From Diplonema papillatum (taxonomy: Eukaryota; Euglenozoa; Diplonemea; Diplonemida; Diplonemidae), in contig JAPJBO010000969.1 in the NCBI GenBank assembly GCA_030068145.1, positions 18,864 through 82,863 of the forward strand: a stretch of DNA of 64,000 nucleotides, written 5' to 3'. The notes under the pieces were generated by a model. The model did no database searches. It was not told where the DNA came from and saw nothing but the letters and a program-made list of their open reading frames with translations. Below, piece after piece: positions 53,992-62,791 of the stretch (position 1 is the first letter of the stretch; the number at the start of each line of letters is the position of its first letter). Made by a program: the position numbers and the translations under genes.

Positions 53992-54714
53992 TCAGAAGGT
54001 CCTACTTGTTCGGTTGAGTTTCCTCACACACTTGCATGCGGCTAAAACAAATAACAAAATAGCACACCGATTGTGAAACAGCACGGCGGCGAGGTAAGTT
54101 CGCGGCGTCTTGTGGAAGACGGATAAGATGGGCAACGTCTCCGCTCGCACCACGACTTTGTCGAGGCTCGGAGCCAGGGCCAGCGCGGCGTACAGGGCCC
54201 GGTTGCTGCCCAACCGGCGCAACCCCTGGAAGTCGATCAGCACCGACGGCATGTCCGCACCGGGCTGCGACCCTTGCAGCACCGGCGCCCGGTAGTAGTA
54301 CTCCGGCTTCTCCATCTTGACGTGCGCGATGGGGAAGAACCAGAGGCGGGTTTTCACGATGCGGCTGTCGCCGGCTGGTTTGACGACGTGCCACGACGCT
54401 TTGGCGGCCGGGTCCGTGGTCACGGGTGTGACACGTCCTCCGATCTGGACCGACGACTCGAAAAGGACCCGATGCACCGTGACTTCTTTGGAGTGACCGT
54501 TCACCTTGAAGCTCACGGTGAGGTGCTCCTGGCCCAGCTCCGTGACCACACCACGCTGCCCCGCCAGCACACCGTGGAAGGGCATCGACGCCTCCACCTC
54601 TTCGCCGAGCATGAAGATCTGCACGGACACGGACGTGAAAAAGTCTGTGTTCGGCCGCGGGCCCTGGGGCCCGAGGCCAGCGCACATCTTCGCGATGTTG
54701 CCTCGCATCATCAT
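53992..54714 (-). CDS. Unidentified protein with a KOW-like segment
   Basis: ATG at 54714 (MMMRGNIAKMCAG), frame of 240 codons. The segment FHGVLAGQRGVVTELGQEHL...VSFKVNG (about 43-75) resembles a KOW/SH3-like beta barrel motif. A middle region (TRLWFFPIAHVKMEKPEYYY) and VLIDFQGLRRLGSNRALYAA follow; the C-terminal 30 residues may be intron. No named family. An exon at 56503-56388 on the same strand could belong to it, separated by a DNA transposon. Confidence 0.5.
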   Translation of the reverse strand: MMMRGNIAKMCAGLGPQGPRPNTDFFTSVSVQIFMLGEEVEASMPFHGVLAGQRGVVTELGQEHLTVSFKVNGHSKEVTVHRVLFESSVQIGGRVTPVTTDPAAKASWHVVKPAGDSRIVKTRLWFFPIAHVKMEKPEYYYRAPVLQGSQPGADMPSVLIDFQGLRRLGSNRALYAALALAPSLDKVVVRAETLPILSVFHKTPRTYLAAVLFHNRCAILLFVLAACKCVRKLNRTSRTF

Positions 54715-54837
54715 GGTTGCCCTCGTTTCATCGCCCGCGGGAACTCCTGTTCGTAGAGGGGGGAAGAGATGCGTAATGGAAAGATAATACTATGCTGCCT
54801 TTGGCCGGAATAACCAACTCGGACGTTGCACTGTCTA

Positions 54838-54926
54838 AACCCCCGTCCCGATTGTTGTTAACCACCCAATAGTGTTGTTAGTATTGTTAACACTTTGACT
54901 TGTCAACAATAATCGGGAGGGGGGCT
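54838..54926. mobile_element. Short MITE with C-rich inverted repeats and TA flanks
   Basis: AACCCCCGTCCCGATTGTTG and the inverted AATAATCGGGAGGGGGGCT ends, 89 bp, with TA on both sides (54836-54837, 54927-54928). Confidence 0.65.
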
Positions 54927-54983
54927 TACGCATAGATGCGTAGCTGGTCGGTAAGGGGTTGAAACAAGTTTGTTTTGCCTGAA

Positions 54984-56057
54984 GCATAGTTGGCAAGCAA
55001 AGCAAATTTAAGCAAAGTTGGTGACCCCCGAAAAAAGCAAAGTCGGTTTGCTTCAGATTTGCTTAAATTCGCATAATTTTGCTTAAATTTGCTTAAATTT
55101 GCTTAAATTTGCTTAAATTTGCTCAAGCAAAATTGAAGCAAAATTAAGCAAACTTCGGCAGGAATGGTGAAACCAGCGTTGCATGCGAGCACTGTACTTC
55201 ATAGCGAATGGGACATTCTGCAGGGAAGTACCCCCCCTTTCGTCCAATGTTCAGCGCGTGGCCGAAATAGTGGACCACAATCCCATCCAGTCATGTTGTC
55301 GCGCAACCCACGAACAAACGCCAATGCGTCATCTATGCTGTTTTGTCCCCAGCGTCGTTTTTCGAACCGTTTGCCTTACCTCCCGGTTCGCCGCAGTCTC
55401 GGGTTGCTCGCTCTGATCTTTCCAACGCTATTCGTGGCTTAGAAGGTCGGTATTTCAATTTCCCTTGGTCTCTTTGTGGTCCCATCTCACCTTCAAGACA
55501 CGGCTGTGCTCTTGACAGACGCTAGCGTCCGGCATTGTGCATGTGTGTAACAGTCGTTGTAGCAAAAGGTTTCATCCGACACTTGGATGAGGTTCGTTAC
55601 TTCACCGCCGTAGGCTGTTCCTGCCTGAAGGTCTGTTTGGCTGTCCTTGGGTTGCCCGTTCAACAGCACGGCCCACGGTTCTTCTCTCTTGCCTGACTCT
55701 TGCCTGACTCCTTGCTTCCACCGGGCCTACGGGTAGGACGAAACCTGCCGTTCAGTGTCGCAGCTTTGCGAAGCCCTACGGCTCGCACCTTGTCACCGGC
55801 CTTACTTGCCGTCTGCTCTCGTATGGCGGCCTCGTAGGTGCACGGCTATCGTGCAACGCAGTCCCTACCCCGTTTCCGCAGATTCGCCTTTTCCTGCCTT
55901 CGTTGCATGCTTCCTCAGTTGTCAAAATCCCTAGTGCATGATGCCTACTTTGCTTAAATTTGCTTTTCTTTGCTTAAATTTGCTTTTATTTGCTCGTAAT
56001 CTGAAGCAAATCTCCGAAGCAGATTTAAGCAAAGTCGTCTTTGCTTGCCAACTATGC
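54984..56057. mobile_element. Non-autonomous DNA transposon, 1074 bp
   Basis: Perfect 19-bp inverted termini GCATAGTTGGCAAGCAAAG, flanked by TGAA on both sides (54980-54983, 56058-56061), a likely 4-bp target duplication. Both ends carry many subterminal TTTGCTTAAA repeats in direct and inverted orientation (55000-55150, 55945-56040), which often are transposase binding sites. The middle has no transposase; it includes a family C-like segment (55420-55465) shared with the window start. Confidence 0.8.
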
Positions 56058-56189
56058 TGAAGACGGATCGTGATAATTATTCGCGGATGCTTTTAGGTAG
56101 AATAGTGTGTCTAAGTTTTCGTCCATCTGAACCCTGTTGTGTGCGCAATTGGTGTCAGTTGAAGGTGGTGAAGCTTCGGAGCTGACCAC

Positions 56190-56330
56190 ATGATGTTCAC
56201 CTCTTCGCCGAGCATGAAGATCTGCACGGACACGGACGTGAACAAGTCTGTGCTCGGCCGTGGACGCTGGGGACCATAGCCCGCGCACGTCTGCTCTCGT
56301 CTCATGGACCAAAAACAATAGACCAATACG
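56190..56330 (-). pseudogene. Partial copy of the KOW-like gene start
   Basis: Codes CAGYGPQRPRPSTDLFTSVS and VQIFMLGEEV, matching residues 11-40 of the 54.7-kb gene, then breaks off into unrelated sequence. Same strand, on the far side of the transposon. Confidence 0.75.
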
Positions 56331-56387
56331 GGACGAACCTGAAACCAAAACCGGGAAGAAATCGGCCGCGGTCTCAGGGAAGCATAC

Positions 56388-56503
56388 CTGTGTACTCATC
56401 GTTTGTCGGCACGGTGATGTGCACTTTGTAGACGGTGTACTTGCTCGGGGGGACGAAAAGGCTCTTGAGTGACGAAGCGGCGTACCCCGTGTGACGAGCT
56501 TGC
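56388..56503 (-). CDS. Isolated exon
   Basis: Open segment YAASSLKSLFVPPSKYTVYK, VHITVPTNDEYT ending at a donor ACACAG|GTATGC (the same donor hexamer as two TPS introns). Its left edge is arbitrary. It may belong to the KOW-like gene. Confidence 0.4.
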
Positions 56504-56564
56504 GCGCGCTGTGGGATTATGGTTGGTTGAGGGATTGAGGAAAGCAGCCGGGTCCGAGCAATAT

Positions 56565-56893
<329 letters not shown>

Positions 56894-56953
56894 TACGGAC
56901 CCGTTTTAACGTGGTGCCTCCCTTCACGAAAGTACGACCACGCTCAGATTAAG

Positions 56954-59900
56954 CTAGGTGACGGCCGATGCACCCCCGGGCTGGGAGTGGGGGCCTCCAT
57001 TCGCTCTCCTGTTTGCGTGATGCTTTGTGCAGCAGCTGGCTAATGCTTCGTTTTCAGCCACACAATCGCCGCAACGTCCTAGTCTGTGAGCTGTGCAGAA
57101 GTGCATCCGGGGCCTTAGACCATCCGATCCGTGATGATGCTGCTTGAGGCGACAGCAGGTCTCCGCCGGTAGACGCTTTTTTACGCACTCACTGCATCGC
57201 GGCTTTTTGTGGAGCGAGCAAACCACTCCAGGGCGGGAAGTGTTAGCAGCGCCTTCTGGGGCCTCGCACGGGGGGGCACCTTTGCGCGGGTCAGTGCTTG
57301 AACCCCTTTCGGCCTCTTCCGTTCTGCCTTTCCAGTCGGGTTTTCCCTGTGTCCATCCTGCCGGGTAAGCCTCCTCTGGCAAGAAGGTTGCGGCCCACTT
57401 CAGGTGTGGCGGGTAAGGGCTGCTCTCATGTTCGTCCGCGATTCCCGCCTGCGCGTGTTCGCGTATCCTCACGATGATGCCTTCTGTCGCCTCTGACAGC
57501 TGCGCTCGTCGGGAGACGCCCCGTACAACCGTCCCTCCCAGGGATGTCAGCACGGTGGAGGAGTACTCATGGCCATAGAACCACGGCTGCCCCGTCACCT
57601 TCTTGTACGCCTTCCCCATCTCAACGAGGCTAAGCGCTTTGCCCAAGGCGGACCGGCGAAAGTCGGTTAGCATCTTCTCTTGCCTTCGAGGAGTCGGCCG
57701 CTGGCGCTGCACCAAGTCCATGGCGGCGTTACTCAGGGCATCAGCGTCCGTGTTCCTCTCGCGCTTGACGTGCTCGATGCGCACTGTCATCCGTCGCTGC
57801 AGGGAAGAAACCATTCTGGCAGCGCGTGTCTGGTATGGCTTGAGCTCCTCGGAACATGCCAGGCGTCGCAAAAGCTGCCCCACTACCAGTGCCGAGTCCC
57901 CCCGCACCGTACACTGCGTGCCGTCCGCATCGTTCGCTTCGTTCAGCAGATGCAGGCCCGCTAGCACCGCTTCATACTCTGCCACGTTATTGCTGCGCAC
58001 GGTGGGCAGCGGCAGGATTACTTCCGACACCTTGACGCCGTCTCGGTACATTACCGCCCCTGCGCCAGCAACGGCGAAGGCGGTTCCGTTCGCTCTCGCC
58101 CCACCATCGAAGCACACAAGCAACCTGCTGTCGCCCATTTCCCCATCCGCTAGCGTTGTGCGAGCTGCTGTCACCTTGCCTGTCTGTGCTTGAGGTACTG
58201 CTGTATAGTACCTGCTTTTGAGGTCAGGGAGCCGCTGTCCGGTGTGCATTTCGAACTCTACAGCTAACTCGATGAAGCTGATGCCCAGCTCGTCGTGTCC
58301 CGGGGGTGCCCATTTCACCTGCCGCAGCCAGTCGGTGAACGCCATCCACATTTCCCGTCCGTATTTCCATTTCGTTGTCACGGCGGATGGCGCAATGAAA
58401 GGGACTGCGAGTCGGCAGGGTTCAGTTGGTCTCCAGCCTCGCGGGTAGCTCTCTGTCCTGTGATGCCGGGCTGACCTGTCGAGCAGGCCGTCGGCACCCT
58501 GGCGTTCCCTCAGCACTTCGACAAAGAACAGTTGCAGTCGCTTCACTACATGCCGCCTTTTCTCCTTTTCTGCCGGCAGCACGGAGGTGCTTTCGTCTAC
58601 CTGAGGGGCTGGGGCTATCCCGCACAAGCGCAGACACGGGGGCCAGTTTACCTGCATGGTCCTTATGTCTTCGTACTTCGCGCGCAAGTGCTCCCAAGCG
58701 GGGCAGCTCCAGAAAAGGTGATCCACCGTTTCTCGTTCCTCCGTATTGCAGTATAGACAGCTTTCTTCACCGGCCCCTGTTCGTCCAGCCGCCGGCGTGG
58801 CTCCCACAATCACTGATTTCAGCATGCCGGCTTGATACGCGGTGAGTGGGGAATCGTGCATCTCCAGCAGGTGCCGGGTTGTCTGGTAATCCACCCCGTC
58901 CCGCACTCCCCCGAAGTCTCCTCCCCGCCTTGCCGCGAGCTGAGCCATTTCGCGTAGTCTCAAAGCGTATCGCAGGTCGTGCTGTAGAAGCTTCGTGTTG
59001 TCCTGTGCCGCTGCATCATGCACTACCTCGTCTCCGGCTTCGTTCGTGTAGGCGATGCTGGTTGGTGCCACCCATCGCCACCCGAGTCCGTCTAGCGCTT
59101 CTTTGAAGAAGGCGAAAGGTCCATGCAATGTCGCAAGCGAGTCGCTGTGCTCCCACGCTGTCTGTGACAGAGATCTCGCGGACTCCCACTTCTTGAGTTG
59201 CACTGCCCAGGTGGTGATTCTTCTGTATGCCGGCACAACTACCGGGTCGAGTCGGTGCCCATGATGTAGGATATGTAGGACCGCCTCTTGAGCTCGGCGC
59301 GGCGGCCCAGTCCACATCGCCTCCGTGAACAATCTTCTCAGGCGCACGCTGTCCCGCTTCGTCATTCCCGATACTGCTGCACCGTAGTACCGTTTAGCTC
59401 CCGCTGACATGCTGACCACGAGGTCCTTCGCTTCGCCTGGCAGCGGGAGGCAAGCTGCCCTTTTCAGCACCCGCTCAGCTTCGGAGTTCCTCTCCACAAT
59501 CCGTTTCGACGGCCGAATTACCTCCCCCGGTGGCACCTTCTCTGTGGTTAGCATCACGCCGAGAACGTCGAATGTCACCCGCCTTTGTATACCTTCTTGT
59601 CGCCCGTTGTTCACTGCTGTGCCGTCGCTTTCCGCATAATCAAGGGTTTGCGGGGTGTCCGACGCCGTCGTGAAAAAATGCGACTTTTTCTGCGTGCAGA
59701 CTTTCATCCCGGTCAGCCCGGCGAACATTCCTGACCGCCTGGCTGCCTCCTCTAAATCGGCAAACGTCTTCAGCATTGCATACACGTCATCGACGTACGA
59801 TAGCGGAATCGCCGCTTCGATGTCCGCTACGTGTCGCATCCAGACACTGATGATGACGTTAATTAGGATGACACTCAGCGGGCATCCCTGCATTATCCCG

Positions 59901-62746
59901 TTCGTAGGCACGAAGCCTTCTCCAACCGTTGCTCCCACCCGGAAGTGACGCCGCATGTTGGTGTAGGCTGCCCTCAGAGTCCGCAGTACAACCTCGTTAA
60001 ACCCCAGCTCCTCGGCCAGCTTAAAGGCTACTTCGATCGGTACCGAGTCAAAGCACTTTTGGAAGTCCAGCGCTAGGCCAAAGAGTGGCTCTCCCGTTAG
60101 GTGCGCCTCTTCGATAAGCGCTGCCAAGTGCCATACCAGGTCGTCTGTTCCATGTTCCTTCCGACATCCATGCAGGCCGCTCGGCGCAATCTCGTCCATC
60201 CACGCGAGTGCTGCCTTCGCCCTTACGGCTGCCCATATCCGGTACAGGACAGGCGTTATCGAAATCGGTCGTTGCGACAAGGGGTCCCCGTTGCTTTCGG
60301 GCTTCGGAAGCAGGTGAATGATCGCATGCATTAGCTGTTCCGGCCATCGTCCCTCGCTTTCCACTGCGTTCATGGCATCTGCCATGAGTTGTAGGATTTC
60401 CGAGGGGAGTTGTCGTAGCTCGTGCACGCGCCATCCATGTAGTCCGGGGGACGATGTCTTTTTCATCTTCTTGAGTGCCGCGTCCACATCAGCAGCACTG
60501 ATGGGCTCGCATTCCATCGCATGCGGCGCGGGTAGATACCGTGCGTACTGCGACTTGAATGCCTCCCACTCTGGCTCCGGTTGGTCCGCATACTTTTGAA
60601 ATATACCTCCCCAGGCGCCGGGCCCTCTCAGCATCTCATCGATCTCCGTCGGGCACGCGGTTAAGGTGCCATCCTGTCGTCGCAGAAATGCCGTTGGGAT
60701 CCCTTGCTGTCCAGCTAGAAACCGATATATATCGCCTTTTTCTGGGCCACTCCAAGCCTTCTGCATTCGATCCTTCCAGAGGCGTGAGCGCTGCGTCTTC
60801 AGCGCGGCAATCGCTTCACGTTGGGATCCTTCCAGCCTCTCTACCGCCGCCACGAGTTCCTGCAACTCATCGCTGCTTCCGAAGTGCGTGAGCTGCGGTA
60901 AGAACTCTTCCACATTTCTTCTCCGCAACGCGTTTCGTGCGTTGCGTTCTGCTACCGTCATCGCACCCACTTGTCCGCTACCGAGCCTCTGCCTTGCCTC
61001 CGCGACCACTGAGCGTAGCATTCCAAGAACTCTATCGCGTTGCTTCGTGGACCAATTCATAGCTCCTCGCGTCGTGCATGCCTGCCTCGCAGATGCGTGC
61101 GCCTCCCGTGTGCGGTAGCCGCCGGCTCTACCCCGGTAAGCAGTCGACCCTGGTTCGAGGTTCTCTCGGTGCAAATCAATCAGGTACGCCTCCGCCACTT
61201 CAGACGCATTCCTCAACGCCCCGTCCGCCCCACTTTCCGTTCGCTTTCGACGCAAGGCCGACGCTAGCATGCTCTGCTTCTGCTCCTGCGTCTGCACTGG
61301 CACTCTCCTCGGGAAAGGGGCGGGTATCCGGTGGTTGCGTTTGGGCGGCGTGAAAGCCGGTATGTTGAGTGTGACAAAGATTGGGCAGTGGGTCGGTATG
61401 TCATACTCTCCCGCTTTCGCGGTTTGGACGGTCACCACGGTCTGTGCTGCTACTGCGTTCAGGAAGCACATGTCTATTCGGGAGCCCGCCGCCGCCGCCC
61501 AGCAGGTGGGCGGTGCGTCCTGTGACCCCGCTCGCGCAGCCGCTGACGCCGCATCGACCCATCCACTTTGGCAGGCTGTGGTCAGGGACATGCTTTCCTC
61601 TGCCGGCGTGTTGAAGTCACCCATGACAGCTATCGGTACCTGCCCGAGTCCTGCCGCCATTTCGAAAACATCTGCAATGAGCTTCTCCCGATCCCGTACC
61701 ACCGCCGCCTCCCTGCCTACGGGTGCATACACCGATATCACGTGCAGCACCATACGCGCATTTCCCGTTGCCACCACCGCGTGCGCGACTCGTGTACTCC
61801 TCGCCAACTCTCTCTCCAACTCTGTTGTGGGCTGGGAGACACTAGCCACCATGCCGCGGGTGGCGACAGCTGCGCCTCCTGGCACCCGTTGTCCTATACC
61901 GTTCGCACCCACAACAACAGGCACGTCTTCGCCCCAGTGACAGTCCCATCCGTATGCCGCAAGAAACAGCCCGCATGTCCTTTTTGTCTCTGGGCCCGCC
62001 CTGGTCTCTTGCAGAGCGACGATGTCCGCCGGGAGGGTCGCCACTGTCCGACTTCTCGCATTTATGGAACCCACGTTTGCCGTTGCTAGCACTATCGTGC
62101 GACCAGGGGGCGCTATCGTATTCCGGGCTGAGAGTCTGGGTTTACTGTCTGCTGCTATCTCACTCAGGGGAAGCTGTGACACCTCGGGGCCGAGGGTCGA
62201 CAGCAGCTGCAGAGTTTCATGCGGTACGTGCAACGCGTCATAGTGCTGCGGCCGGTACGTCACGGTGATGATGCGTGACGAATTACCAGCTCTTCCTTCG
62301 CACCTGAGGTGCGCCAAATTCGTTGTTGATAGTACCCACACAGTTGCCTTCAGCACTTCTGCTGCGGCTTGCAACGTGAGGTGGTCACCGTAGTGTCCGT
62401 CCCGCGCTACGGTGGAAAGATACTCAGATAGAGACGAATCAGTAGGGAGGAACGCCGAAGGCGGGTGGTGTCGCAGCTGCCAGGTTACCTTCTGCCTTAG
62501 GGAAGTAGCCGAAAGACTCAGCTTACTACTTCGCAGCAGCGCGGCAAATTGGCAGTTACCATCTTTCTCAACCGGTATCCGCTTCGCGCGCAAGATCGCA
62601 GCCGCCCTGTCGAGTTCCGTGTCGCCGCTTTCAGCTGGCGTCGGTTGATTCACGGCGGTTGACTGGTTTACACTCTTGACTTCCTCCCCTCGTCGATTTC
62701 GCTTGCCAGTAGTAGGGTTGGCGCACCGGACAGCGCCAGTTGACAC
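56954..62746 (-). CDS. LINE ORF2 polyprotein: OTU protease, AP endonuclease, reverse transcriptase, RNase H
   Basis: Open frame of 1930 codons from a GTG at 62746 (frame open back to 62791, right after the ORF1 UAG), ending with UAG at 56954. Domains: OTU cysteine protease (50-175; D62, C65 in KDGNCQF, H168 in PQHYD); AP-type endonuclease (215-460; N224, E247, GDFN at 376-379; the usual final SDH reads PTH453); reverse transcriptase (about 740-1030; D894 in LDFQKCFD, YVDD 984-987); CCHC finger (C1330, C1333, H1343, C1348); RNase H (1541-1675; D1547, E1590, D1617, D1667); and a C-terminal double Cys/His cluster (1843-1910). The first internal AUG is codon 299, inside the endonuclease, so OTU expression needs readthrough or a non-AUG start. 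Apart from the PTH change all catalytic residues are kept. Confidence 0.93.
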   Translation of the reverse strand: MSTGAVRCANPTTGKRNRRGEEVKSVNQSTAVNQPTPAESGDTELDRAAAILRAKRIPVEKDGNCQFAALLRSSKLSLSATSLRQKVTWQLRHHPPSAFLPTDSSLSEYLSTVARDGHYGDHLTLQAAAEVLKATVWVLSTTNLAHLRCEGRAGNSSRIITVTYRPQHYDALHVPHETLQLLSTLGPEVSQLPLSEIAADSKPRLSARNTIAPPGRTIVLATANVGSINARSRTVATLPADIVALQETRAGPETKRTCGLFLAAYGWDCHWGEDVPVVVGANGIGQRVPGGAAVATRGMVASVSQPTTELERELARSTRVAHAVVATGNARMVLHVISVYAPVGREAAVVRDREKLIADVFEMAAGLGQVPIAVMGDFNTPAEESMSLTTACQSGWVDAASAAARAGSQDAPPTCWAAAAGSRIDMCFLNAVAAQTVVTVQTAKAGEYDIPTHCPIFVTLNIPAFTPPKRNHRIPAPFPRRVPVQTQEQKQSMLASALRRKRTESGADGALRNASEVAEAYLIDLHRENLEPGSTAYRGRAGGYRTREAHASARQACTTRGAMNWSTKQRDRVLGMLRSVVAEARQRLGSGQVGAMTVAERNARNALRRRNVEEFLPQLTHFGSSDELQELVAAVERLEGSQREAIAALKTQRSRLWKDRMQKAWSGPEKGDIYRFLAGQQGIPTAFLRRQDGTLTACPTEIDEMLRGPGAWGGIFQKYADQPEPEWEAFKSQYARYLPAPHAMECEPISAADVDAALKKMKKTSSPGLHGWRVHELRQLPSEILQLMADAMNAVESEGRWPEQLMHAIIHLLPKPESNGDPLSQRPISITPVLYRIWAAVRAKAALAWMDEIAPSGLHGCRKEHGTDDLVWHLAALIEEAHLTGEPLFGLALDFQKCFDSVPIEVAFKLAEELGFNEVVLRTLRAAYTNMRRHFRVGATVGEGFVPTNGIMQGCPLSVILINVIISVWMRHVADIEAAIPLSYVDDVYAMLKTFADLEEAARRSGMFAGLTGMKVCTQKKSHFFTTASDTPQTLDYAESDGTAVNNGRQEGIQRRVTFDVLGVMLTTEKVPPGEVIRPSKRIVERNSEAERVLKRAACLPLPGEAKDLVVSMSAGAKRYYGAAVSGMTKRDSVRLRRLFTEAMWTGPPRRAQEAVLHILHHGHRLDPVVVPAYRRITTWAVQLKKWESARSLSQTAWEHSDSLATLHGPFAFFKEALDGLGWRWVAPTSIAYTNEAGDEVVHDAAAQDNTKLLQHDLRYALRLREMAQLAARRGGDFGGVRDGVDYQTTRHLLEMHDSPLTAYQAGMLKSVIVGATPAAGRTGAGEESCLYCNTEERETVDHLFWSCPAWEHLRAKYEDIRTMQVNWPPCLRLCGIAPAPQVDESTSVLPAEKEKRRHVVKRLQLFFVEVLRERQGADGLLDRSARHHRTESYPRGWRPTEPCRLAVPFIAPSAVTTKWKYGREMWMAFTDWLRQVKWAPPGHDELGISFIELAVEFEMHTGQRLPDLKSRYYTAVPQAQTGKVTAARTTLADGEMGDSRLLVCFDGGARANGTAFAVAGAGAVMYRDGVKVSEVILPLPTVRSNNVAEYEAVLAGLHLLNEANDADGTQCTVRGDSALVVGQLLRRLACSEELKPYQTRAARMVSSLQRRMTVRIEHVKRERNTDADALSNAAMDLVQRQRPTPRRQEKMLTDFRRSALGKALSLVEMGKAYKKVTGQPWFYGHEYSSTVLTSLGGTVVRGVSRRAQLSEATEGIIVRIREHAQAGIADEHESSPYPPHLKWAATFLPEEAYPAGWTQGKPDWKGRTEEAERGSSTDPRKGAPPCEAPEGAANTSRPGVVCSLHKKPRCSECVKKRLPAETCCRLKQHHHGSDGLRPRMHFCTAHRLGRCGDCVAENEALASCCTKHHANRRANGGPHSQPGGASAVT

Positions 62747-62791
62747 GTTTTCCTTGCTTGGTGTCAGTTCTTGTCCGGCACGCCCAGCCCC

